Assembly (NCBI GenBank): GCA_947625995.1
Contig: CANQQN010000081.1
Location: 1 to 8,077, forward strand
Length of the DNA stretch: 8,077 bases
Direction of reading: 5' to 3'
Source: an uncultured Lachnospiraceae bacterium
GTDB lineage: Bacteria; Bacillota; Clostridia; Lachnospirales; Lachnospiraceae
Positions 1 through 6,304 of this stretch are shown piece by piece; the stretch's first letter is position 1; every line of letters begins with the position of its first letter. Below the pieces are notes generated by a model. That model was not told the DNA's origin. It saw nothing but the letters and a program-made list of their open reading frames with translations, and ran no database searches. A program made the translations under genes and the position numbers.

Positions 1-758
1 GTTTTGTCTTTTCCCTATACCTTCTTTTTAACAAGGAACGGCTGCTCCGACAGCTTCACAAGCTCATGCAGGCATGGATAAAACCTGAAATCGTTGATAA
101 AATCATGACTGTTGCCCACACTGCCAACAGCACTTTTTCCAGCTTTATTGTAGGTCAATGCACCGAGGCGTTGATCTTGGGATCCCTGTGTACGCTGGGA
201 ATGCTCCTCTTCCGTTTTCCTTATGCCGCCATGACCGGCACCGTAGTGGGCGTTACCGCACTGATCCCTATTGTGGGCGCTTACATCGGCGTTGCCATAG
301 GCGCTTTCATGATTCTGACCATCAATCCCCTGCAGGCGCTGCTTTTCGTGATCTTTATCGTAATCCTGCAGCAGTTTGAGGGCAACCTGATCTACCCCAG
401 AGTGGTGGGCACCTCCATCGGCCTGCCCGGCATGTGGGTGCTGGCGGCGATCACCGTATTTGGAGGCCTTATGGGCATCGTGGGCATGATCATCAGCGTA
501 CCGGCCACCGCCACTGTGTACAAGCTGCTGCGAAGTTCTGTGAATGACCGGCTGGCCACAAAGCAACCCCATGAAAAGGCCCCTCAGGATGCGCTATCTC
601 AGAAAGAACAGCCCCAGAGAAAGGCCCCTCAGGATGCGCTATCTCAGAAAGAACAGCCCCAGAGAAAAACGCCGCAGGATACGCCGTCTGCGAAAGAACA
701 GTCTCAGAAAAAGGCCCCTCATAAAGAAAACCCACGGGATCGTAAAAACAAGACGTGA
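1..758 (+). CDS. AI-2E family transporter, C-terminal part (5' end outside window)
   Basis: The reading frame is open from the left edge (first full codon at 3), so the gene starts upstream; an internal ATG at 66 is not the true start. The visible 251 residues are typical of the C-terminal half of AI-2E family (PF01594) polytopic membrane proteins. They show hydrophobic spans at about residues 54-70, 75-104, 108-124 and 141-175, with the family-like stretches LIPIVGAYIG (87-96), NLIYPRVVG (128-136) and GGLMGIVGMIISVPA (154-168). Family members have been linked to export of autoinducer-2 or to Na+/H+ exchange; the substrate cannot be told here. After the last membrane span comes a hydrophilic tail of about 75 residues, rich in Lys, Gln and Pro. 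It holds three tandem copies of a 15-residue unit plus a partial fourth (576-755), which is unusual for the family. The gene is convergent with the hydratase gene. Confidence 0.9.
   Translation, partial: FVFSLYLLFNKERLLRQLHKLMQAWIKPEIVDKIMTVAHTANSTFSSFIVGQCTEALILGSLCTLGMLLFRFPYAAMTGTVVGVTALIPIVGAYIGVAIGAFMILTINPLQALLFVIFIVILQQFEGNLIYPRVVGTSIGLPGMWVLAAITVFGGLMGIVGMIISVPATATVYKLLRSSVNDRLATKQPHEKAPQDALSQKEQPQRKAPQDALSQKEQPQRKTPQDTPSAKEQSQKKAPHKENPRDRKNKT
576..755 (+). repeat. In-frame 45-bp tandem repeats in the transporter tail
   Basis: Units lie at 576-620, 621-665 and 666-710, with a partial, diverged fourth at 711-755. The first two are identical over all 45 bases and encode KAPQDALSQKEQPQR. 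The third is diverged (KTPQDTPSAKEQSQK), and the fourth keeps only KAPHKE before running into the C-terminus. The unit length is a multiple of three, so changes in copy number keep the frame. The encoded tail is basic, Gln/Pro-rich and probably disordered, on the cytoplasmic side. Confidence 0.93.
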
Positions 759-761
759 GCG

Positions 762-799
762 TTCAGGATCCTTCCATTTCCAAAAGAAACCATCCTGAA
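762..799 (+). other. Stem-loop just after the transporter stop codon
   Basis: A perfect 8-bp inverted repeat (TTCAGGAT at 762-769, ATCCTGAA at 792-799) begins 3 nt after the transporter stop. A second 4-bp stem (TTTC 777-780 with GAAA 786-789) can form inside its loop. No T-run follows, so it is not a standard intrinsic terminator. It could protect or process the 3' end of the mRNA, or be chance. Confidence 0.35.
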
Positions 800-873
800 T
801 CCATATACTCATTGCCATTTCATCAATCCAGAAATTTTATGGCAAAACGTCAATCGGTTTCCCGAAAAAAGAG

Positions 874-1046
874 TCGGTTTTGCAAGCAAACGGCAGGCAG
901 ATTTTCGTATGTTTTGCGAGCATAATTTCATGCAGAAATCATTTGTCTGAGCCCTGTTAAGGGCGAGTTTTGATTTCCGCGTGAAAATAAATGGCGCAGC
1001 AAAACAAGAAAATTGCCGTGTTTGCTGCAAAACCGATCATTTTTTT
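874..1046 (+). repeat. Possible structured or repeat element with 11-bp terminal inverted repeats
   Basis: TCGGTTTTGCA at 874-884 is the exact reverse complement of TGCAAAACCGA at 1026-1036, and seven T follow at 1040-1046. Inside are two short hairpins: GCAT/ATGC at 920-933 and GCCC-tgttaa-GGGC at 951-964. A longer stem, GCAGCAAA/TTTGCTGC (996-1003 with 1021-1028, extendable by two pairs past a bulged A), overlaps the right repeat arm, so the two pairings exclude each other. The words TTTTGCAAGCA (878-888) and TTTTGCGAGCA (912-922) recur as imperfect direct copies. It could be a dispersed intergenic repeat, an untranslated structured RNA, or AT-rich coincidence. Confidence 0.35.
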
Positions 1047-1053
1047 GAAAACC

Positions 1054-1099
1054 AAAGGCGTCCCGGCAGGAATGCTCTTCCCGTCCGGAACGCCTTTTT
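1054..1099. terminator. Bidirectional rho-independent terminator
   Basis: The arms AAAGGCGTCCCGG (1054-1066) and CCGGAACGCCTTT (1085-1097) pair over 13 positions with one C-A mismatch. An inner GGAA/TTCC stem (1069-1072 with 1078-1081) closes most of the loop. On the plus strand T-runs follow at 1095-1099 and again at 1106-1112. On the minus strand the stem is followed by TTTGGTTTT. It sits 28 nt beyond the hydratase stop, so it probably ends the four-gene minus-strand operon and also stops read-through from the transporter. Confidence 0.8.
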
Positions 1100-1126
1100 A
1101 ACAGCTTTTTTTATCAACCTTTATGC

Positions 1127-3415
1127 TCAGCCCTTATAATAATTGATCAGACAACCCTTCAGAATGATCGTCCGCTCGTCGTCCGTCAACTCGCCCATCC
1201 GCAGCGTGATCGGTTTCAGGCCGTCCTTCTCCACCACGTAGGCGGGAATCTCTGTAGCCTTCTCCTCCACTGCCTTGCGGATATCCGGAATGAACAGATA
1301 ATCCAAATTCTTAAAAGGAAGCTCTCCCTCGTCGATCAGGAAGGGCAGCATGCCCCAGTTGATCAGATTGGAACGATACCGCTTGGTGGCGTACTCATTG
1401 GCAATGTTCGCCCAGCCGCCAAGCACCTTCTGGCAGGAAGCCGCCTGCTCTCTTGCGGAACCGTCGCCGGGCTTCACCGCAAAGATGGTGCTGCCAAAGC
1501 CGATATTGCTGCGGTTCAGATGTGGGTAGCTTGCAAGCAGCGTCTCCATCACCGGCTTCAGTTCAGGCAGAGCCTCCGTTGGCTTCTCCCCGGCCACTCT
1601 TGCCTTCTCCGCAGTCTGAATCTCCTTTGCCCTGCCCACATAGGCAGGATCCTTCCGGGAAAGGGCAAACTCCGCCAGTCCAAGCGGATTGGAGCGATAG
1701 GAGGAAGTCTCTCCGGAGGGGATCAGTTCGTCGGTAGTGGTGACGGGATCATGAATCTCAGAAACCACCTTCAGGATCAGGTTGTCGGTGAGCGGGCTCA
1801 TTTCCGGCCAGTCCTTGATATTGGGACCGAACTGGATCTGCGTATCAGGATCCGCCACGCCCTTGCTGTCAAACACACGATTATCATAAATGCTCTTGTC
1901 AAAGTGATATTTCCTGCCGGTGTATTCTACATCCAGATCCGTCGCTGCCGTGAGATAGCCTTTATTGGCTGCCGTAGCGGCAATGGAGCGGGCGTCCATC
2001 AACGCCACGGAAGAGATTTGGCCGCTCTGCAGCTTGCTTCCCTCACGGTTGGGGAAGTTGCGGGTGGAATGGCGGATACTGAAGGCGTTATTGGCGGGCG
2101 TGTCGCCTGCGCCGAAGCAGGGGCCGCAGAACGCCGTCTTGATCACAGCGCCTGTCGCCATCAGATCCGCTGCCGCGCCATTTCTCACCAGTTCCATATA
2201 CACAGGCATACTTGCGGGATAAACGCTGAGGGTAAAGGCGTCGGCGCCGATACTCTTTCCTTTCAGGATATCCGCCGCCGCGCAGATATTTTCAAAGCCG
2301 CCGCCGGCACATCCAGCAATGATGCCCTGCTCCACATAGAGCTTTCCATTTCTCACCTTATCTTTCAGCGTATAATCCACCGCGCCGTCCAGACTTACCA
2401 GCGCCTTTTTCTCTACATCCTCCAGAATATCCATCAGATTCGCGTTCAGTTCCTCGATGGTATAGGTGTTGCTGGGGTGGAAAGGCATGGCGATCATGGG
2501 CTTGACCGCGCTAAGATCCACCTCGATCATACCGTCATAATAGGCCACGTCGCCGGGCGCCAGTTCCTTATAGTCCTCCGGACGTTTGTGAATCTCATAA
2601 AACTCCTGAATGGTATCATCCGTCTTCCAGATAGAAGACAGACAGGTAGTCTCCGTAGTCATCACGTCGATGCCGATACGGAAGTCCGCGCTTAAATTGG
2701 CAACGCCGTCGCCGATAAATTCCATAACCTTATTGTTCACATATCCGTTTGCGAACACCGCGCCGATAATGGCCAGCGCCACGTCCTGAGGCCCCACGCC
2801 CTTTGCGGGGGTCCCTGTAAGATAAACGCCCACGATACCGGGCATATTGATATCATAAGTTTTTGAGAGCAGCTGCTTCACAAGCTCCGGTCCGCCCTCT
2901 CCCATGGCCATGGTGCCAAGGGCGCCGTAACGGGTATGACTGTCGGAGCCAAGGATCATCTTGCCGCCGCCTGCCAGCATTTCCCGGGCGAACTGGTGGA
3001 TCACTGCCTGATGAGGCGGTACATAAACGCCGCCGTACTTCTTCGCGCAGGTCAGACCAAACATGTGATCATCCTCATTGATGGTACCGCCCACGGCGCA
3101 GAGGCTGTTGTGGCAGTTGGTCAGCACATAAGGCACCGGAAACTTTTCCAGCCCGCTGGCTCTCGCCGTCTGAATGATCCCCACAAAGGTAATATCGTGG
3201 GAAGTTAGCTTGTCGAATTTGATCTGCAGCTTTTCCATATTTCCGGAGGTATTGTGCGCCTCCAGAATGCCATAGGCTATCGTATTTTTCTTTGCTTCTT
3301 CTTTTGAAGGCGCAGTTCCCAGCTTCGCGGCAAGGATCGCCGCAGCCTCCGCTCCATCGTCGATAATCTCGTTCTGATGCAGCAGATAAACGCCTCCCTC
3401 ATGTAATTTAACCAT
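1127..3415 (-). CDS. Aconitase-superfamily hydratase
   Basis: A 762-residue member of the aconitase superfamily, of the kind often annotated simply as 'hydratase'; the substrate is not known. Numbered from the chosen start, it carries DSHT (158-161) and E255 near TTETTC. It has three likely [4Fe-4S] ligands: C369 in GCAGGGF, and C430 and C433 in FCGPCFG. Substrate-type arginines R452 and R457 lie in TRNFPNREG. A C-terminal swivel domain has GSAREQA (652-658) and NLINWGMLPF (683-692). By comparison with mitochondrial aconitase, the base Ser642 and Arg644 are kept (S653, R655), while Ser643 is Ala and the usual CTNSS at the first cysteine is CAGGG. True aconitase activity is therefore uncertain. 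An ATG at 3421 is also in frame, but AAAGGAG (3430-3424) lies 8 nt from the 3415 ATG and only 2 nt from 3421, so 3415 is preferred. The Shine-Dalgarno sequence overlaps the stop codon of the regulator upstream (TAAAGGAG), suggesting coupled translation. It is the last gene of the operon. Confidence 0.92.
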   Translation of the reverse strand: MVKLHEGGVYLLHQNEIIDDGAEAAAILAAKLGTAPSKEEAKKNTIAYGILEAHNTSGNMEKLQIKFDKLTSHDITFVGIIQTARASGLEKFPVPYVLTNCHNSLCAVGGTINEDDHMFGLTCAKKYGGVYVPPHQAVIHQFAREMLAGGGKMILGSDSHTRYGALGTMAMGEGGPELVKQLLSKTYDINMPGIVGVYLTGTPAKGVGPQDVALAIIGAVFANGYVNNKVMEFIGDGVANLSADFRIGIDVMTTETTCLSSIWKTDDTIQEFYEIHKRPEDYKELAPGDVAYYDGMIEVDLSAVKPMIAMPFHPSNTYTIEELNANLMDILEDVEKKALVSLDGAVDYTLKDKVRNGKLYVEQGIIAGCAGGGFENICAAADILKGKSIGADAFTLSVYPASMPVYMELVRNGAAADLMATGAVIKTAFCGPCFGAGDTPANNAFSIRHSTRNFPNREGSKLQSGQISSVALMDARSIAATAANKGYLTAATDLDVEYTGRKYHFDKSIYDNRVFDSKGVADPDTQIQFGPNIKDWPEMSPLTDNLILKVVSEIHDPVTTTDELIPSGETSSYRSNPLGLAEFALSRKDPAYVGRAKEIQTAEKARVAGEKPTEALPELKPVMETLLASYPHLNRSNIGFGSTIFAVKPGDGSAREQAASCQKVLGGWANIANEYATKRYRSNLINWGMLPFLIDEGELPFKNLDYLFIPDIRKAVEEKATEIPAYVVEKDGLKPITLRMGELTDDERTIILKGCLINYYKG

Positions 3416-3423
3416 GGTCATCT

Positions 3424-3431
3424 CTCCTTTA
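3424..3431 (-). promoter_or_regulatory. Ribosome binding site of the hydratase, fused to the regulator stop codon
   Basis: The minus strand reads TAAAGGAG, in which TAA (3431-3429) ends the regulator and AAAGGAG (3430-3424) is the Shine-Dalgarno sequence of the hydratase. The 8-nt spacing to the ATG at 3415, against 2 nt to the ATG at 3421, decides the start. Confidence 0.75.
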
Positions 3432-4523
3432 CTCTTGCTCTTGTTCTTTCAGATAATTCATATAATCGATCACCATCAGCGCGATCCGGAAAGTCATCGC
3501 ATCCTCAAACACCCGGATATCAAGCCCTGTCACCTTCTGGATCTTTTCCAGCCGGTACACAAGGGTGTTGCGGTGTACAAACAACTGTCTGGAAGTCTCG
3601 GAAACGTTCAGATTGTTTTCAAAAAACTTGTGAATGGTATTCAGGGCTTCCTCGTCGATCTCATCCGGCAGCTTCCCGCCAAAGATCTCGTCGATGAACA
3701 TCTCACAGAGGTGGAGGGGAAGCTGATAGATGATGCGGCCGATCCCCAGCATACTGTAAGCCACAATAGGCTGCTTCCCATAAAAGATCCTGCTCACGTC
3801 CAGCGCAAGCTTTGCCTCCTTGTAAGCCTTTGAAACCTCCGTCAGTTCCTTCACCATAGTGCCAAAACCGATACGCACCTTTGCCATAGCCTCTGCATTC
3901 AGCATATCTAACAGCATCTTTGCCACAGCCATCATTTTTTCTTCTCCGGCGTCCTCCGGAAAATGCTTGATCATAATGATATTATGGGCGTCAACGGTAG
4001 TAAGGAAATCCTTTTCATCCAGAAGCCCCTTTACGATCTCCAGCGCGCTGTTGTCCGTTTCCTCTCTGGTCTCGATCACAAACACGCCTCTGTTTGCCTC
4101 TGACTCGATCTTTAACTGCTTCGCCCGGTTGTGAATGTCGATCCACAGCAGATTGTCAAGGATCAGATTCTGCAGAAAGCTGTTGAGATCCTGCGTATCC
4201 TTATAGGCTAGAAGCAGGTTTTCCACCTGACAGACAGCCATTTTACCGGCCATATACACTTCGTTTCCCGCGCCGGAAAGCAACAGAGCATAATCCTCCT
4301 CGCCCCTGACACGGACTCTGAAGAACTGGATGCCGCCGATCTCCTGTCCTTCCGCCTGAGAATCCAGAAAATTCCGGACGTTCTTTTCCGTTTCCGAGGA
4401 CGACGCCACCGTAAACGCCACCGGCTGCCCCTGAATATTAAATAACTGAAAATCGATCTTTGTAATGGATTTTAATTCGTTAAACGCCTTTTGTATGGCC
4501 TGTTTCGTCTTCAGAAAACTCAC
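3429..4523 (-). CDS. CdaR/PucR-type transcriptional regulator
   Basis: A 364-residue cytoplasmic regulator. The C-terminal helix-turn-helix (about 297-350) is highly typical of the PucR/CdaR HTH_30 type, with NLNVSETSRQLFVHRNTLVY (304-323), RLEKIQKVTGLD (324-335) and a closing DAMTFRIALMV. The middle (about 140-260) resembles the GGDEF-like domain of CdaR proteins, without a GGDEF motif. The N-terminal 110 residues look like a small-molecule sensor (FQLFNIQGQPVAF at 25-37). CdaR in E. coli activates sugar-diacid genes; the ligand here is unknown. The start is GTG, and its GTGA overlaps the TGA of the DUF4364 gene. The nearest AAGGAG runs into the GTG itself, so start by reinitiation after the upstream gene is likely; a CTG at codon 4 is a less usual alternative. 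Lying directly before the hydratase, it probably controls this operon. Confidence 0.9.
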   Translation of the reverse strand: MSFLKTKQAIQKAFNELKSITKIDFQLFNIQGQPVAFTVASSSETEKNVRNFLDSQAEGQEIGGIQFFRVRVRGEEDYALLLSGAGNEVYMAGKMAVCQVENLLLAYKDTQDLNSFLQNLILDNLLWIDIHNRAKQLKIESEANRGVFVIETREETDNSALEIVKGLLDEKDFLTTVDAHNIIMIKHFPEDAGEEKMMAVAKMLLDMLNAEAMAKVRIGFGTMVKELTEVSKAYKEAKLALDVSRIFYGKQPIVAYSMLGIGRIIYQLPLHLCEMFIDEIFGGKLPDEIDEEALNTIHKFFENNLNVSETSRQLFVHRNTLVYRLEKIQKVTGLDIRVFEDAMTFRIALMVIDYMNYLKEQEQE

Positions 4524-5050
4524 TCCTTCTTTTCATCGTCTGTCAGTAGCTGCCTCATTAAATATGCGTAGACCGACTGGTTTTTTTCCTCAAACCGGCG
4601 GCACATGACTTTTGCATGCTCCTCCGAGGGCACCCGCAGAAAAAGCTTCATCATATCGCTGCCCTGCTCGCGGACGCGAAGCTGCACCTCATATTCTCTG
4701 CCGGATCTGTCATAATCCGCAAGGACGGATACCTCCTCCCGCAGTTCATATTCGTTTTCCCGCAAAAACCTGTGGATGTCCTCCTTGATTGCCGAAGAGA
4801 TCTTCCCCTGAAAGAAATGACAGGTTTCCCGGCCTTTGTCCTGTATTGTATAATAAGTATTATTCCTGATGGTCTCTCCCTGAATCAGACCGGACTCCAG
4901 AAGCTCCGACATGGTCTGCTGAAACTTAAAGTAATCCGTGTAGCCCTGCGTCAGGATAAAATCCGAAAGCTGGGCATTGGTCATGGGAAAATTTACTTTA
5001 TCAAGCATATATAAAACAATTAATTTGTAAAGCGTCAAAGGCTCAGACAT
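4520..5050 (-). CDS. DUF4364 family protein (putative winged-helix regulator)
   Basis: A 176-residue protein that I recognise as DUF4364 (PF14277), a Clostridia family of unproven function. The opening SEPLTLYKLIVLYML (2-16) is typical. Residues about 5-75 read as a winged helix: helices around LSDFIL (28-33) and FQQTMSELLESGLI (43-56), then a wing-like NNTYYTIQDKG (63-73), as in PadR-like regulators. The rest (about 100-165) alternates charged strands and a helix, with FLRVPSEEHAKVMCRRFEEK as a helix. It has no signal peptide or membrane span. GGGAGG (5062-5057) lies 3 nt from the ATG at 5053 and 6 nt from the ATG at 5050, so 5050 is preferred; the difference is one residue. It starts 28 bp after malic enzyme and overlaps the regulator start by 4 nt. 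A DNA-binding role is inference from the fold-like pattern. Confidence 0.85.
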   Translation of the reverse strand: MSEPLTLYKLIVLYMLDKVNFPMTNAQLSDFILTQGYTDYFKFQQTMSELLESGLIQGETIRNNTYYTIQDKGRETCHFFQGKISSAIKEDIHRFLRENEYELREEVSVLADYDRSGREYEVQLRVREQGSDMMKLFLRVPSEEHAKVMCRRFEEKNQSVYAYLMRQLLTDDEKKE

Positions 5051-5069
5051 CATCTGCCTCCCTTCACCT

Positions 5070-5090
5070 CATATCATCTTATCTGATATG
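5070..5090 (-). other. Stem-loop spanning the malic enzyme stop codon
   Basis: A perfect 7-bp inverted repeat (CATATCA at 5070-5076, TGATATG at 5084-5090) has a 7-nt loop containing the TAA stop (5081-5079). In the mRNA the stem ends 5 to 8 nt before the DUF4364 ribosome binding site (5064-5057). It may be an mRNA processing or coupling element, but the stem is AT-rich and weak. Confidence 0.4.
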
Positions 5091-6230
5091 GCTCTTTACA
5101 GCCTGACTGACCACTTCCGCCACTCTTTGGTCAAACACTGCCGGCAAGATATGGTCCGCATTTAATTCCTCATCGGAAACAAGCTCTGCAATGGCCAACG
5201 CCGCCGCAAGCTTCATCTCCTCCGTGATCTGTTTTGCCCTGCCTTCCAGCGCACCCTTAAAGATGCCGGGGAAGGCCACCACGTTGTTTACCTGATTGGG
5301 GAAATCACTGCGTCCTGTACCTACCACCCGGGCACCGGCCTTTTTTGCAAGATCCGGCATGATCTCCGGCACCGGATTGGCCATGGCAAACAGAATGGCA
5401 TCTGTATTCATGGAAGCAACCATTTTCTCGCTGACAATACCGGGAGCGGAAACTCCCACAAAAATATCCGCACCTTTCATAGCATCGGCAAGGCCGCCTG
5501 TCTGCTGCCTGAGATTCGTCACCTCCGCCATCTGCTCTTGCATCCAGTTGAGTCCCTCGGTGCTTTTGGAAATGATCCCGCACTTGTCGCACATGGTGAT
5601 ATCGGGAAATCCATAGGTGAGCAGCAGCTTGGTGATGGCGATGCCTGCGCTGCCTGCGCCGTTTACCACGATCCGGCAGTCCTCTTTTTTCTTTCCCGTT
5701 ACCTTCAATGCGTTGATGATGCCTGCCAGCACCACAATGGCCGTGCCGTGCTGATCGTCGTGAAACACGGGGATATCCAGCATTTTTTTCAGCCGTTCCT
5801 CGATCTCAAAGCATCTGGGCGCGCTGATATCTTCCAGATTGATCCCGCCATAGGCCGGAGCAAGAGCCGCCACGCAACGGATGATCTCCTCTGTATCCTG
5901 CGTGTCCAGACAAATGGGCACCGCATTGACGCCGCCAAACTCCTTAAACAAAATAGCCTTGCCTTCCATCACCGGCAGAGCCGCCAGAGCACCAATATTG
6001 CCAAGCCCCAGAACCGCGCTGCCGTCGGAAACGACGGCCACGGTATTGGCCTTTCCCGTATATACATAAGCCGCCTCGGGATCTTCCGCGATCACTTTGC
6101 AGGGTTCCGCTACGCCCGGTGTGTAAGCCAGCGCCAGATCCTCTCTGGTCTCTACACGGACTTTGGAAACCGTCTCAACCTTGCCGTTCCATTCCCTGTG
6201 CAGCTCCAATGCTTTCTCATTTAACGTCAT
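5079..6230 (-). CDS. NAD(P)-dependent malic enzyme
   Basis: A 383-residue cytoplasmic malic enzyme of the short bacterial type, which decarboxylates malate to pyruvate with reduction of NAD(P)+. The length is full for this class and there is no phosphotransacetylase extension. Visible motifs are YTPGVAEPC (36-44, catalytic Tyr36), EGKAILFKEFGG (89-100, catalytic Lys91), EDISAPRCFEIE (133-144, metal acids), PVFHDDQHGTAIV (154-166, Asp158/159), the nucleotide-binding NGAGSAGIA (190-198), MANPVPEI (283-290) and GRSDFPNQVNNVVAFPG (306-322). Cofactor preference cannot be settled from the sequence. The frame extends upstream to a TTG at 6257, but the ATG at 6230 is preferred because AGGAAAGGA precedes it at normal spacing and the protein then begins MTLNEKALELH, as expected. 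It is the first gene of a four-gene minus-strand operon and lies about 40 nt downstream of the predicted transcription start. Confidence 0.95.
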   Translation of the reverse strand: MTLNEKALELHREWNGKVETVSKVRVETREDLALAYTPGVAEPCKVIAEDPEAAYVYTGKANTVAVVSDGSAVLGLGNIGALAALPVMEGKAILFKEFGGVNAVPICLDTQDTEEIIRCVAALAPAYGGINLEDISAPRCFEIEERLKKMLDIPVFHDDQHGTAIVVLAGIINALKVTGKKKEDCRIVVNGAGSAGIAITKLLLTYGFPDITMCDKCGIISKSTEGLNWMQEQMAEVTNLRQQTGGLADAMKGADIFVGVSAPGIVSEKMVASMNTDAILFAMANPVPEIMPDLAKKAGARVVGTGRSDFPNQVNNVVAFPGIFKGALEGRAKQITEEMKLAAALAIAELVSDEELNADHILPAVFDQRVAEVVSQAVKSHIR

Positions 6231-6275
6231 ATGTATGTTCCTTTCCTGATTTAACAATCGATAGCCTATGGGTAT

Positions 6276-6304
6276 ATATTACCATGATTAAAAGGCAGGT
6301 TCAA
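6276..6304 (-). promoter_or_regulatory. Sigma-A type promoter for the malic enzyme operon
   Basis: On the minus strand TTGAAC (6304-6299) and TAATAT (6281-6276) are separated by exactly 17 nt, and a TGG just before the -10 gives an extended -10 (TGnTAATAT). Transcription would start near 6269, leaving a leader of about 40 nt. The -35 overlaps the TGA stop (6303-6301) of the papain-like gene. A short palindrome, ATAGcCTAT (6261-6269), lies at the predicted start and could bind a regulator, but it is small enough to be chance. Confidence 0.7.

Larger units (their letters stand above)
759..1126. other. Convergent intergenic region, about 370 bp, no convincing gene
   Basis: This stretch lies between the 3' ends of the transporter (+) and the hydratase (-). 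I see no reading frame with a ribosome binding site. The only longer open frame (minus strand, 1030 to 809, 73 codons) would need a TTG start with no Shine-Dalgarno sequence. The region is richer in A/T than its flanks and holds several inverted repeats: 762-799, 874-884 with 1026-1036, 920-933, 951-964 and 996-1028, then the terminator at 1054-1099. Confidence 0.7.

Noticed and set aside
15..572. 185-codon open frame on the minus strand opposite the transporter
   Set aside because: Low-complexity His/Gly/Asp-rich product, antisense to well-supported membrane segments.
809..1030. 73-codon open frame on the minus strand in the intergenic region
   Set aside because: It needs a TTG start with no Shine-Dalgarno sequence and lies over inverted repeats. 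It has no recognisable protein motif, so it is more likely non-coding.
1520..2695. 391-codon open frame on the plus strand opposite the hydratase
   Set aside because: It lies wholly antisense to a clearly conserved gene, its product resembles no family and is His/Arg/Ile-rich in the way antisense shadows often are.
5538..6224. 228-codon open frame on the plus strand opposite malic enzyme
   Set aside because: It is antisense to a complete malic enzyme with all catalytic motifs and has no supporting motif of its own.
1127..6230. Possible defence or mobile system between the transporter and rarA
   Set aside because: All four genes are metabolic or regulatory types with matching organisation, and no nuclease, integrase, toxin or repeat array was seen.
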